Source: JAYEHK01 sp034659475
GTDB taxonomy: Bacteria > Bacillota > Syntrophomonadia > Syntrophomonadales > Syntrophomonadaceae
Length of the DNA stretch: 31,347 nucleotides
Direction of reading: 5' to 3'
Assembly (NCBI GenBank): GCA_034659475.1
Contig: JAYEHK010000167.1
Location: 1 to 31,347, forward strand
Shown: positions 15,362-23,201 of the stretch, piece after piece
Position numbering within the stretch: position 1 is the stretch's first letter
Layout of the letters: the number at the start of each line of letters is the position of its first letter
Position numbers and translations under genes: made by a program
The notes under the pieces: model-generated
What the model was told of the DNA's origin: nothing
What the model saw: the letters and a program-made list of their open reading frames with translations, nothing else
The model's database searches: none

Positions 15362-16546
15362 TCAGCCCACGTTCCGGTGGGTTTTATCCATCGCTATAAC
15401 AGTCTCATATACTCGAATGGTTGAGGCTGCAATATGCTCCCAGTTATAAACCGACTTCACCTCCTGATATGCGTTTTCGACCAATCTATTCGCCAAATCG
15501 CCATCTGTTAAAGTGGAAATAATGGCATTCGATAATTCTTTTTCATTTCCAGGAGCAACTTTAAGTCCATCAACCTCATTCTGAACGATTTCAGATAATC
15601 CCCCTACATTCCCAACAATAACCGGGGTTTTTGTAGCCATCGCCTCCAGCGCAACAATCCCAAAGGGTTCGTAAAGACTGGGAAAAACTGCCACAGAAGC
15701 ATTTTTATAGACGTAATTTCGCTGATGGGGTTTAAGAAAGCCTGTAAATACAACCTCATCCGAAATACCCAATTCGTTTGCCAATTCCTGTAGTATATTC
15801 AACTGCGGGCCTCGTCCTCCGATATACAGTCGTGCCTCTGGGACTCGTTCAAGCACTTTCGGAAAACAACTGATCAACTGCCAAACGCCTTTTTCCGGTA
15901 CCAGGCGTCCAATAAAAAACACGGCCTTTTCACCCGGGTCAAACTCTATCAGGGGTTTGGAAGGCAACTGTAAAAACTGCTGCGGGTCAACACCATTAGG
16001 AATGATCGTAACAATATTCTGCTTCACATCAAATAGTGAGCAGATCTCTTTTTGCATATACTGACTACAGCAGATTACTGTATCCGCTTCCAGCGCCAGA
16101 TTCTTTTCAATTTCATTGATCTCTCTCTGGGTACGGTTATGCAAACCTAGGTTCCGTCCATGTTCGGTTGCATGAATAGTTGATACCAATGGTATCTCAA
16201 ATATCTTTGCTACTGCTCTTCCTGCATAGGCAACCAGCCAGTCATGGGCATGAATCACATCAAATCCACCCAGCTCGGAACTCAATCGAATAGCTTCTCG
16301 AATGGCCTCACTGTTGAACATAAAGGTCCATGATTTAAAATTATCTCCTTCAGTATTGGGCCGCCCCACTCGATGAATGGCAACACCGTTTTCCATTTCA
16401 TGATCGGGCGCATCCTTAACACATGGACTAATGATATGCACAGCAATTCCTTCAGCCACCAAGAAACGGCTGAGGTCATAAACATGCTGTCCAAGTCCTC
16501 CGACCATTTGAGGGGGGAATTCCCAACTAAACATTAATACCCTCAC
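15362..16546 (-). CDS. GT4 glycosyltransferase, glycogen-synthase-like
   Basis: A 394-residue GT-B fold enzyme of family GT4. The N-terminal domain opens with FSWEFPPQMVGGLGQHVYDL, the donor-loop pattern of glycogen-synthase-like members, and has VIHAHDW (98-103). The C-terminal domain has FIGRLVPEKG (211-220), then FPSLYEPFGIVALEAMATKTPVI with the E-x7-E pair Glu293 and Glu301. It probably extends an alpha-1,4-glucan from a nucleotide sugar. GTG at 16546 has AAGGGGCG eight bases upstream; the next ATG is internal to the first strand. It is the first gene of the operon GT4, branching enzyme, GH57, methyltransferase, and is divergent from the SAH hydrolase gene. Confidence 0.88.
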   Translation of the reverse strand: MRVLMFSWEFPPQMVGGLGQHVYDLSRFLVAEGIAVHIISPCVKDAPDHEMENGVAIHRVGRPNTEGDNFKSWTFMFNSEAIREAIRLSSELGGFDVIHAHDWLVAYAGRAVAKIFEIPLVSTIHATEHGRNLGLHNRTQREINEIEKNLALEADTVICCSQYMQKEICSLFDVKQNIVTIIPNGVDPQQFLQLPSKPLIEFDPGEKAVFFIGRLVPEKGVWQLISCFPKVLERVPEARLYIGGRGPQLNILQELANELGISDEVVFTGFLKPHQRNYVYKNASVAVFPSLYEPFGIVALEAMATKTPVIVGNVGGLSEIVQNEVDGLKVAPGNEKELSNAIISTLTDGDLANRLVENAYQEVKSVYNWEHIAASTIRVYETVIAMDKTHRNVG

Positions 16547-16597
16547 TTATTCGCCCCTTTTTTCCCATATGTTTATATAAATATTACCAGATAATTG

Positions 16598-16626
16598 TTT
16601 CTAAAGTAAGCATTTTTAATTATAAT
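16598..16626 (+). promoter_or_regulatory. Candidate promoter for the SAH hydrolase gene
   Basis: A perfect -10 TATAAT (16621-16626) lies 64 nt before the start codon. At 17 nt spacing the -35 is only TTTCTA (16598-16603). The 143-bp divergent region also must carry the promoter of the GT4 operon; none stands out there. No SAM or SAH riboswitch fold is apparent. Confidence 0.35.
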
Positions 16627-16689
16627 GTTTTATATGCGAAATAATTTTTATTTCAAAAAGGAATCCTAAAATAAACAGGAGGTAATTTC

Positions 16690-17970
16690 ATGATAGAAAC
16701 CAACACGCTGGCGTCTGTAAAGTCTTCCATTATTAAGGATATTGCTTTGGCACCTTCAGGTTATAATAAACTGGAATGGGTAAGTAATAACATGCCCGTG
16801 TTAAACATGCTTAAAGCAGATTTTCTGCAAAGCAAACCCCTAAAGGGCAAAACCGTTGTATGTTGTTTGCATCTGGAAGCAAAAACCGGTTATCTTCTAC
16901 AAACCCTTCAGGCAGCAGGTGCTAACATTATTGCCTGTGCCAGCAATCCTTTATCAACGCAGGATGATGTTGTTGCGGCACTTGTCGATTCTGGCATAAC
17001 AGTATTTGCTATACACGGCGAAACCACCGAGCAGTATCATACCTTTTTACAGAAGGCACTCGACTATAATCCCGATGCAGTCGTTGATGATGGGGCTGAC
17101 GTCATTTCTACCGTCCACAAAAACAGACCAGAATTGATCGGAAAGATTGTCGGTGGCTGCGAGGAAACAACAACCGGTATTGTGCGACTGCGTTCAATGG
17201 ATAGTAATGGGGATTTGAAATTCCCAATGATCGCTGTCAATGACGCATATATGAAATATTTATTTGATAATCGCTACGGAACCGGCCAATCAGTATGGGA
17301 TGGAATCAACCGTACCACGAATCTGGTTGTCGCTGGAAAAGATGTTGTTGTCGTTGGATATGGATGGTGTGGCAAAGGCGTTTCTTTACGCGCCAAGGGC
17401 CTGGGTGCCAATGTTATTGTTTCGGAAATTGACCCGATTAAGGCAAATGAAGCAATTATGGATGGTTTTAAGGTTATGCCTATGCTGGAAGCTGCAAAAA
17501 AGGGTGACTTTTTTATAACCGTAACTGGCAATTTAAACGTAATCCGCAAAGAGCATATGCAGGTTATGCAAAGCAACGCTATAATGGCCAATGCTGGTCA
17601 TTTTGATGTTGAAATTTCAAAATCCGACTTAAATGAACTGGCTGTCAAAAACAGGGTATTAAAAAATAATATTGAAGAATTTGAAATGGCAGATGGAAGA
17701 AAACTTTATCTGCTGGCGGAAGGACGTCTCGTTAATCTGGCAGCCGGCGATGGTCATCCTGCTGAAGTTATGGATCTCAGTTTCTCTCTGCAGGCACTTT
17801 CCCTGCTTTATGTGATGGAAAATTGTGATAAACTCGAAAATCATGTTTACAATGTGCCAGAAGAAATTGATCGTAAGGTTGCTTATTTAAAACTCAAAGC
17901 AGATGGCATCGCCATTGATGAATTGACAGATGAACAGAATGACTATCTTGCCAACTGGGATACCAACTAA
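16690..17970 (+). CDS. ahcY: S-adenosylhomocysteine hydrolase
   Basis: A 426-residue NAD-dependent enzyme that splits S-adenosylhomocysteine into adenosine and homocysteine, relieving product inhibition of methyltransferases. Visible motifs: CLHLEAKTG (His61), DDGAD (133-137), GGCEETTTGI (155-164), the VNDAYMKYLFDNRYGTGQS block (183-201), the NAD-binding VVVGYGWCGKG (220-230), and NAGHFDVEI late in the barrel. Length and the YGTGQS variant fit the shorter archaeal/Thermotoga-like branch rather than the eukaryotic one, in which some methanogen members instead hydrolyse S-inosylhomocysteine. ACAGGAGGT precedes ATG by seven bases. It is monocistronic with a strong terminator, and divergent from the operon that ends in a methyltransferase. 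Confidence 0.93.
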   Translation: MIETNTLASVKSSIIKDIALAPSGYNKLEWVSNNMPVLNMLKADFLQSKPLKGKTVVCCLHLEAKTGYLLQTLQAAGANIIACASNPLSTQDDVVAALVDSGITVFAIHGETTEQYHTFLQKALDYNPDAVVDDGADVISTVHKNRPELIGKIVGGCEETTTGIVRLRSMDSNGDLKFPMIAVNDAYMKYLFDNRYGTGQSVWDGINRTTNLVVAGKDVVVVGYGWCGKGVSLRAKGLGANVIVSEIDPIKANEAIMDGFKVMPMLEAAKKGDFFITVTGNLNVIRKEHMQVMQSNAIMANAGHFDVEISKSDLNELAVKNRVLKNNIEEFEMADGRKLYLLAEGRLVNLAAGDGHPAEVMDLSFSLQALSLLYVMENCDKLENHVYNVPEEIDRKVAYLKLKADGIAIDELTDEQNDYLANWDTN

Positions 17971-17987
17971 TTAAATCTGGTTAATTC

Positions 17988-18020
17988 AAAAGCTCTGTCT
18001 GTTAAAGGCAGAGCTTTTTT
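17988..18020 (+). terminator. Intrinsic terminator after ahcY
   Basis: A perfect 10-bp stem (AAAAGCTCTG at 17988-17997 with CAGAGCTTTT at 18009-18018), an 11-nt loop and a run of T from 18015 to 18020, 17 nt after the ahcY stop. Confidence 0.9.
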
Positions 18021-18094
18021 CTTCGTATAATGACCTGCCCTTTTTCACAAAATAGATTAAACTCTCAGAATTGTGAGGAAGGACAGGTGAAATA

Positions 18095-19060
18095 ATGCAA
18101 ACGATCAGCAAACGTTATATATGGATATTTTTTGGGGTTTTAATCGCGATCATGGCAGGCGCTTACCTGTATAACGCCTATCGTCCAGCTCCCAACCCTA
18201 AGCCTAGTGTTCCTACTACAACTGCTGACGAAGCAGCATCAGGAACCTACTATACAATCCGTGATCAAAACGGACTAACCCTGTTTCAAACGGGCTTAAC
18301 GGTTCATGTAGATGATCGGTATATAAATGAAAATGACATTGAATACATTATCATTAAAATTGACGAGCAAGATGCCGTGGCCAAGATTTTTAAAAGTCCC
18401 GAACAAAAGCCTGTTAAATCATCTACTGATACAAGCTGGTTACGCATTCCATTGCCTATCCAAAGTATTCCTGTTCAGGCTGCAAAGGATTCCCATGTGG
18501 TCATTTATCACACCCATACGGATGAATCCTTTACTCCAACCTCTGGAACTCCAACAAAACCCGGTAAGGGAGACGTTTATAAGCTTGGGAATACGATGAC
18601 CGATGCTCTTAAAAAGGCTGGCATAAGCGTAAGCCACAGCTTGGAAAAACACGATCCGCATGATATCAATGCGTACCATCGCTCCAGAAAAACAGTTGTG
18701 CAGCTTTTGAAGGAACAACCAGATGCTGCTTTCGACATTCACCGTGACTCAGCGCCAACAGATGCCTATTTAACCAACATCAATGGTCTAACTACCAGTC
18801 GGACAATGATTGTGATCGGACGGGGCAATCCCAATATGCAAACCAACCTGAAATATGCAAAAAAAGTCAAAGCAAAAGCAGATGAGCTATACCCAGGTCT
18901 AATGCGAGGTATTTTTATGGGCAAGGGGGACTATAATCAGGACCTTTATCCTACTGCTCTGCTTTTTGAAATTGGAACAGAAACGCTTTCTCTGGATCTT
19001 CCTCAAAAATCAACTCGCCTGCTGGCCGATGTATTAGTGGAAGTGCTGCAATCAAAATAG
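18095..19060 (+). CDS. spoIIP: Stage II sporulation protein P (SpoIIP)
   Basis: A 321-residue membrane-anchored peptidoglycan amidase/endopeptidase that works with SpoIID and SpoIIM during engulfment. It has one N-terminal membrane helix (residues 9-26), a Pro-rich linker, and the SpoIIP catalytic domain. The domain shows VVIYHTHTDESF (about 135-146), the conserved DIHRDS (214-219) and a C-terminal LFEIGTETLSLD that corresponds to the IGTEENT region of Bacillus SpoIIP. GACAGGTG lies before ATG. It is a single-gene unit between two terminators; no gpr gene, the usual neighbour, is present. This is direct evidence that the organism makes, or recently made, endospores. Confidence 0.92.
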   Translation: MQTISKRYIWIFFGVLIAIMAGAYLYNAYRPAPNPKPSVPTTTADEAASGTYYTIRDQNGLTLFQTGLTVHVDDRYINENDIEYIIIKIDEQDAVAKIFKSPEQKPVKSSTDTSWLRIPLPIQSIPVQAAKDSHVVIYHTHTDESFTPTSGTPTKPGKGDVYKLGNTMTDALKKAGISVSHSLEKHDPHDINAYHRSRKTVVQLLKEQPDAAFDIHRDSAPTDAYLTNINGLTTSRTMIVIGRGNPNMQTNLKYAKKVKAKADELYPGLMRGIFMGKGDYNQDLYPTALLFEIGTETLSLDLPQKSTRLLADVLVEVLQSK

Positions 19061-19127
19061 GGTTGATAAAAATAGACGCTGACGAACGCTGATTTTATAT
19101 GATTTACGCTGATTAATTGAATAGAAT

Positions 19128-19166
19128 GTCACCTGCTGAACTAGAGATCGCAGGTGACTTTGTTTT
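19128..19166 (+). terminator. Intrinsic terminator after spoIIP
   Basis: A perfect 9-bp stem (GTCACCTGC at 19128-19136 with GCAGGTGAC at 19150-19158), a 13-nt loop and the tail TTTGTTTT. It lies 68 nt after the stop; the gap holds CGCTGAT repeat words like those in mosaic element copy 1. Confidence 0.8.
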
Positions 19167-19268
19167 GCAGCAGTCTTTCTCACTACTGGCAAGCATAACA
19201 TAAAAAAACAAGCATTCATTTCATTTCTATCTTATAATACATTTATAAAAAGCTTTTATTTATTGTTG

Positions 19269-19516
19269 TTAATTAGAAAATAGGTTGAGTATAAGCGGAA
19301 TTATTAGTTGGACAGTTGGTCAGTTGGACAGTTGGTCAGTTGGTCAGTTGGAACGTTGAAGTGGGTTAATTAGAAAATAGACACGGATAACACGGATTTA
19401 ACGGATTGACACGGATTTTTTTGTAAGGGGTCAGGGGTCAGGGCAATGCCTGGCGCATAGCGCCTCACTCCTCACCCCTCACCCATTTTCATCGGTGGTT
19501 GTGGCCTACGGCCATG
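19269..19516 (-). repeat. Mosaic intergenic element, copy 5 (composite)
   Basis: TTAATTAGAAAATAG occurs twice (19269-19283 and 19366-19380), so one element end is duplicated around an 8-bp tandem repeat. Then come ACACGGATAACACGGATTT-type words, TTTTTTTGTAAGGGGTCAGG, GGGCAATGCCTGGCGCATAG shared with copy 2, CTCCTCACCCCTCACCC, ATTTTCATCGGTGGTT (19485-19500) and the end hairpin GGCCTACGGCC (19503-19513) followed by ATG. It abuts the leader of the MFS gene. Confidence 0.7.
19303..19358. repeat. 8-bp tandem repeat, about seven units
   Basis: Units of the form G(A/T)CAGTTG follow each other without gaps from 19311 to 19350 (five clean units). They are flanked by degenerate units ATTAGTTG (19303-19310) and GAACGTTG (19351-19358). 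The array lies inside mosaic element copy 5, upstream of the MFS gene. Confidence 0.8.
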
Positions 19517-19561
19517 CGGGTGAATTTAATATTAATGTATTGTAACGAAAGGAAATGCAGC

Positions 19562-20953
19562 TTGAAACTTGATCAAAAATGGAAAACCTTTATCATCATA
19601 TCCTTGGGCATCTTTATGACCACCCTCGACGGCAGTATTTTAAATATAGCAAATCCCTCCATTGCTGCTGATTTTAATGTTTCAATGGATGCAGTAAAAT
19701 GGGTCGTAACTGCCTACATGCTTATGATTACCGCTTCACTCATCTTCTTTGGACGTCTGGGCGATAAAATTGGCAGTGAAAAAATATATCGTACAGGATT
19801 TATAATTTTTACAGTCGGTTCATTATTCTGCAGCCTGTCTACTTCCTTGCTCCTTTTGATCTTGGCTCGTATCTTTCAGGGCCTGGGAGGCAGCATGATG
19901 ATGGCCACAGGCATGGGGATCATTTCTAATACCTTCCCTGCCAGTGAACGAGGCAAAGCTCTCGGTTTGACGGGTGCTATCGTCGGCATTGGAAACATGA
20001 CTGGTCCCAGTTTAGGCGGCCTAATTCTGGCCCGTTATCAGTGGCCTGTAATTTTTCTCATAAACCTCCCTATCGGGCTTATTGCCTTTTACCTGGCTTT
20101 TAGAAATTTGGAACCTCAGCCTCAGAATCCGGAGATTCGCGAATACGATTTGCCGGGAACATTCTTATTTGCAATAAGTGTCATTGCACTGGTTGCTTCA
20201 TTATCAGGTGCACAAGGGGTCAATGTACCGATTTTACTGGCTTCTCTAATTACTATTCTTCTGTTCGTGCAATATGAAGGAAGAGCCGCCCATCCCATGC
20301 TTGATTTTTCTTTATTTAAAGTCAAACCATTTCTCTCTGGTAATCTGATTGCAATGGGTATATACACCATTCAGATGTCTGTATTTTTTCTTATGCCGTT
20401 CTACATGGAAACCCTTTTGCAGTTGCCGACTTCTACGACAGGCTTGTTAATGACCATCCTGCCTATCACCATGGCAATAACCGCACCTCTGGCAGGAACC
20501 CTGTCTGATAAGATAGGCTCATCCAGGATTATATCAGCTTCTATTCTTCTCATAAGCATCGCCTTTGTTATCCTCAGCAGACTGGGAACAGACACCAATC
20601 TTATCAATATCGCCATTGGTCTATTTATGATTGGGTTAGCCATGGGACTGTTTGGTTCACCCAATAACAGTTCTATCCTTGGTTCCATTCCTCGGCATAA
20701 GGTAGGCTATGCGGGGGGATTTCTATCTACCGTACGCAACCTGGCATTTTCGCTTGGCATTTCGGTTTCGGCAGCCATCTTCACCTATGTTTATCAGACA
20801 GCCGGGCGGACAATGCCATTTGAGCAGGCATATATTCAAGGTATCCATACTGTATATACCCTTGCTGCCATCATAGGAGTTTTCTTTTTCCTGTTTTCTC
20901 TTATTAACCGTCGAAATTCGAAAAAACCACCCATAAAACAGGAATCGCTTTGA
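19562..20953 (+). CDS. DHA2-family MFS drug exporter (EmrB/QacA type)
   Basis: A 463-residue proton-driven exporter with about 14 membrane segments. Family signs: the N-terminal FMTTLDGSILNIANPSI stretch with the membrane Asp, motif A GRLGDKIGSEKIY in the loop after helix 2, and NMTGPSLGGLI (motif C) in helix 5. The frame extends back to 19499, but those codons lie in repeat sequence. I chose TTG at 19562 because AAAGGAAA lies six bases before it and translation then begins KLDQKWKTF, as relatives do. Its stop codon overlaps the -35 box of the tRNA promoter. Substrate unknown; no regulator or membrane-fusion partner is next to it. Confidence 0.9.
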   Translation: MKLDQKWKTFIIISLGIFMTTLDGSILNIANPSIAADFNVSMDAVKWVVTAYMLMITASLIFFGRLGDKIGSEKIYRTGFIIFTVGSLFCSLSTSLLLLILARIFQGLGGSMMMATGMGIISNTFPASERGKALGLTGAIVGIGNMTGPSLGGLILARYQWPVIFLINLPIGLIAFYLAFRNLEPQPQNPEIREYDLPGTFLFAISVIALVASLSGAQGVNVPILLASLITILLFVQYEGRAAHPMLDFSLFKVKPFLSGNLIAMGIYTIQMSVFFLMPFYMETLLQLPTSTTGLLMTILPITMAITAPLAGTLSDKIGSSRIISASILLISIAFVILSRLGTDTNLINIAIGLFMIGLAMGLFGSPNNSSILGSIPRHKVGYAGGFLSTVRNLAFSLGISVSAAIFTYVYQTAGRTMPFEQAYIQGIHTVYTLAAIIGVFFFLFSLINRRNSKKPPIKQESL

Positions 20954-20978
20954 CCTGTTGCTTATTATCTGTTATAAT
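20950..20978 (+). promoter_or_regulatory. Consensus sigma-A promoter of the tRNA-Arg gene
   Basis: TTGACC (20950-20955) and TATAAT (20973-20978) are exactly 17 nt apart, ending 14 nt before the mature tRNA. The -35 box overlaps the TGA stop of the MFS gene (20951-20953). This is the best promoter in the window. Confidence 0.85.
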
Positions 20979-20992
20979 TATTATTGCGTTAA

Positions 20993-21067
20993 GCGCCCGT
21001 AGCTCAGTGGATAGAGCACTGGCCTCCGGAGCCAGGTGCGGAGGTTCGATTCCTCTCGGGCGTACCA
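20993..21067 (+). tRNA. tRNA-Arg (anticodon CCG)
   Basis: A full cloverleaf can be drawn: acceptor GCGCCCG pairs with CGGGCGT (the first pair is G-U), D-arm GCTC..GAGC, anticodon arm CTGGC-CTCCGGA-GCCAG giving anticodon CCG for CGG codons, variable loop, and T-arm GAGG-TTCGATT-CCTC. The CCA end is encoded at 21065-21067. It has its own consensus promoter and is followed by a terminator at once, so it is a single-gene unit. Confidence 0.97.
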
Positions 21068-21079
21068 TTTGACTGACAG

Positions 21080-21112
21080 GCACTTTCAAGGTTTTTGAGA
21101 GTGCTTTTTTTT
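21080..21112 (+). terminator. Intrinsic terminator after tRNA-Arg
   Basis: A 10-bp stem (GCACTTTCAA at 21080-21089 with TTGAGAGTGC at 21095-21104, one G-U pair), a 5-nt loop and eight T (21105-21112), 12 nt after the CCA end. Confidence 0.92.
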
Positions 21113-21149
21113 GCAATTAATATATTATTCAGTGATTGGAGACGGATTC

Positions 21150-21812
21150 ATGAAGAGCAAACAATTTGCCGTGATCGGGATTGGTCGTTTTGGTGAAAGC
21201 CTCATCCGGGAGCTTCGCCATATGCATCACCAGGTACTGGCGATTGACGAAAGAGAAGACCGCATTGAAGATATCGCAGGCATCGCAACCCATGCAGTAC
21301 AAGCGGACTCCACAGATGAAAAAACCCTCCGGGCACTGGATATTCAGGGATTTCACGCTGTAATCGTTGCCATAGGCGGGGATTTACAGGCAAGTATTCT
21401 GACTGTCTTAACGCTGCAGGAACTGGGCGTCCGCAAGATTATCGCCAAAGCGCAGAACGCCATGCACGGAAAGGTGCTTGAGAAAATGGGGATTGAGACG
21501 GTTCTGTACCCGGAACGAGATATAGCCGTTCGTCTTGCGCGTTCACTTTCAACCGCCAATGTTATTGAACAGATCGAGCTGTCATCGGAGTTTGGAATCA
21601 CAGAATTTCGTGCTCCCAAAAACTTTATTAATCGCTCCCTAGCTCATCTGCGTCTTCCGCAGAAACTCAATGTAACCATCCTCGCCGTTAAATCAGGGGA
21701 TGAGATTACAGTGAACCCTCCCGCAAAGTTTGTTATCAGCGAAGGTGACATTCTGGTGGCATTTGGCAGCAATTCTTTTATGGACAAGCTGGGCAAGTTT
21801 AATGATGAATAA
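21150..21812 (+). CDS. ktrA: Potassium channel gating subunit KtrA/TrkA-like
   Basis: A 220-residue cytosolic RCK protein that forms the nucleotide-binding ring of a K+ uptake channel. The N-terminal RCK_N Rossmann domain has the fingerprint VIGIGRFGESLIREL (residues 7-21) and the acidic end of strand 2 (VLAIDERED). The C-terminal RCK_C domain ends DILVAFGSNSFMDKLGKF; in relatives this domain binds c-di-AMP. It has one RCK unit, as KtrA/KtrC, not two as in TrkA of enterics. The frame extends to 21111 inside the tRNA terminator, so ATG at 21150, preceded by TTGGAGACG, is the start. Its end overlaps the ktrB start by 11 nt. Confidence 0.92.
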   Translation: MKSKQFAVIGIGRFGESLIRELRHMHHQVLAIDEREDRIEDIAGIATHAVQADSTDEKTLRALDIQGFHAVIVAIGGDLQASILTVLTLQELGVRKIIAKAQNAMHGKVLEKMGIETVLYPERDIAVRLARSLSTANVIEQIELSSEFGITEFRAPKNFINRSLAHLRLPQKLNVTILAVKSGDEITVNPPAKFVISEGDILVAFGSNSFMDKLGKFNDE

Positions 21813-23121
21813 GCTAAACATTTTTAATCCGCCCCTTATGCTGATCACAAGCTTTATTCTTGTTATCCTTATCGGCAGTCTGCTCCTTACCTTGCCCTGG
21901 GCAGTCAAAAGCGGTGAGCCTGATTTTATCACTTCCCTATTTACCGCTGCTTCCGCCACCTGTGTTACAGGACTGGTTGTTGCTGATACCGCATCGCACT
22001 GGACAAGCTTCGGACATGTTGTTTTGCTGATCCTTATGCAGATTGGCGGACTGGGTGTCATGACCTTTGTTACCTTTTTGGCCGTCCTGATGGGGCGCAA
22101 TCTGAATCTTAAACAAAAGATTATTCTGAAAAATGCATTAAACCGCTCCAGTTTCGACAGCCTTGCAAAAATCCTGAAATACATTCTCGCCTTTTCTCTC
22201 ATCGCTGAAACACTGGGGGCGTTAGTCCTCTTTCTTCACTGGATATCTCCTATGGGAGTAAGCAAAGCAGCGTGGTATGCTGTATTTCATGCAATCTCGG
22301 CTTTCAACAACGGGGGTTTTGACCTTTTCGGAAACTTTCAGAGCCTGCAGGGCTTTATTGCTGATCCCATAGTAAACCTGACAATTGCTCTGCTATTTAT
22401 TATTGGAAGCCTTGGGTTCCTTGTAATTTACGAACTGCTCACCTGGCGTAAAGAACGGTCACTTTCTCTGCACACCCGCGTGGTATTGACAGGTACACTT
22501 ATCCTTATCTTCGCAGGAGCAGTGATGGTATTCATGCTGGAATACAACAATACATTTCAACTTCTGAATTCAAGCCAGAAAGGAACTGCATCCATCCTTC
22601 TTTCTGCTACGCGAACCGCAGGTTTTTCAACCATCGATATGAGCCAGGCCCGTATCCCAACCCAAATTTTTATGATTCTTCTCATGTTTATCGGCGGAGC
22701 CCCTGGATCTACCGCCGGCGGAATCAAAGTCACCACGTTTGTCATTCTTTTTGCTGCGATGATAAGTGTATTCCGCAACAAAGATGATGTTGAGATCTGG
22801 AGGCATCGTTTGTCACCAAAGGATACGATGCGGGCACTCGCCATCGTCTTGCCTGCTGTTCTTTTGATTTTTACGGACGTGTTTATTCTTTCTTTTTTTC
22901 ATCATGATTTTATAAAGGTGCTTTTTGAGGTGGTTTCAGCAACCAGTACCGTCGGACTCAGTCTGGGACTCACCCAGGAACTGGGCCTTATCGGAAAGCT
23001 GGTCATCATTTTCACCATGTTTGTCGGCCGTCTCGGTCCCATTACAATCGGATATGCACTGGCCTACGGCCCGCAGAGCCCTGATATCCGTTATCCCAAA
23101 GGAGAAATCATGCTGGGCTGA
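21802..23121 (+). CDS. ktrB: Potassium transporter membrane subunit KtrB/TrkH-like
   Basis: A 439-residue membrane protein of the Trk/Ktr/HKT family with four membrane-pore-membrane repeats. Four filter-loop regions can be seen: ASATCVTGLVV, SAFNNGGFDLF, a GAPGSTAGGIK region, and SATSTVGLSLGL. The tetrad glycines in them line the K+ filter. The GQIGGLGVMTF-like segment (MQIGGLGVMTFV) is typical. The open frame starts at 21730 within ktrA, but ATGATG at 21802-21807, overlapping the ktrA stop, is the likely start by translational coupling; the second ATG is equally possible. With KtrA it makes a complete uptake system, usually sodium- or ATP-linked and osmotically regulated. Confidence 0.92.
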   Translation: MMNKLNIFNPPLMLITSFILVILIGSLLLTLPWAVKSGEPDFITSLFTAASATCVTGLVVADTASHWTSFGHVVLLILMQIGGLGVMTFVTFLAVLMGRNLNLKQKIILKNALNRSSFDSLAKILKYILAFSLIAETLGALVLFLHWISPMGVSKAAWYAVFHAISAFNNGGFDLFGNFQSLQGFIADPIVNLTIALLFIIGSLGFLVIYELLTWRKERSLSLHTRVVLTGTLILIFAGAVMVFMLEYNNTFQLLNSSQKGTASILLSATRTAGFSTIDMSQARIPTQIFMILLMFIGGAPGSTAGGIKVTTFVILFAAMISVFRNKDDVEIWRHRLSPKDTMRALAIVLPAVLLIFTDVFILSFFHHDFIKVLFEVVSATSTVGLSLGLTQELGLIGKLVIIFTMFVGRLGPITIGYALAYGPQSPDIRYPKGEIMLG

Positions 23122-23128
23122 TTCTGCT

Positions 23129-23159
23129 TGAATAGATTACATTCATTCTTCAAACACTA
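23129..23159 (+). promoter_or_regulatory. Candidate forespore sigma-G promoter of tlp
   Basis: TGAATA at 23129-23134 and AACACTA at 23153-23159 are 18 nt apart. This resembles the sigma-G consensus (TGnATA, 17-18 nt, CATnnTA) in most positions. Small acid-soluble spore protein genes are normally under sigma-G, so the match is expected, but the -10 is imperfect. Confidence 0.35.
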
Positions 23160-23201
23160 ATCATGTATGAAAATTTAAACATGATAAAGGAGAATGAACA
23201 A

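Noticed and set aside
16547..16689. SAM or SAH riboswitch upstream of ahcY
   Set aside because: The region is very AT-rich and lacks the GC-rich stems of the known classes.
19311..19350. Iteron-type replication origin
   Set aside because: The 8-bp units are contiguous and sit in a mosaic repeat; there is no rep or dnaA gene and no DnaA-box cluster.
20993..21112. Phage attachment site at the tRNA-Arg gene
   Set aside because: No integrase and no second copy of the tRNA 3' end were seen in the window.
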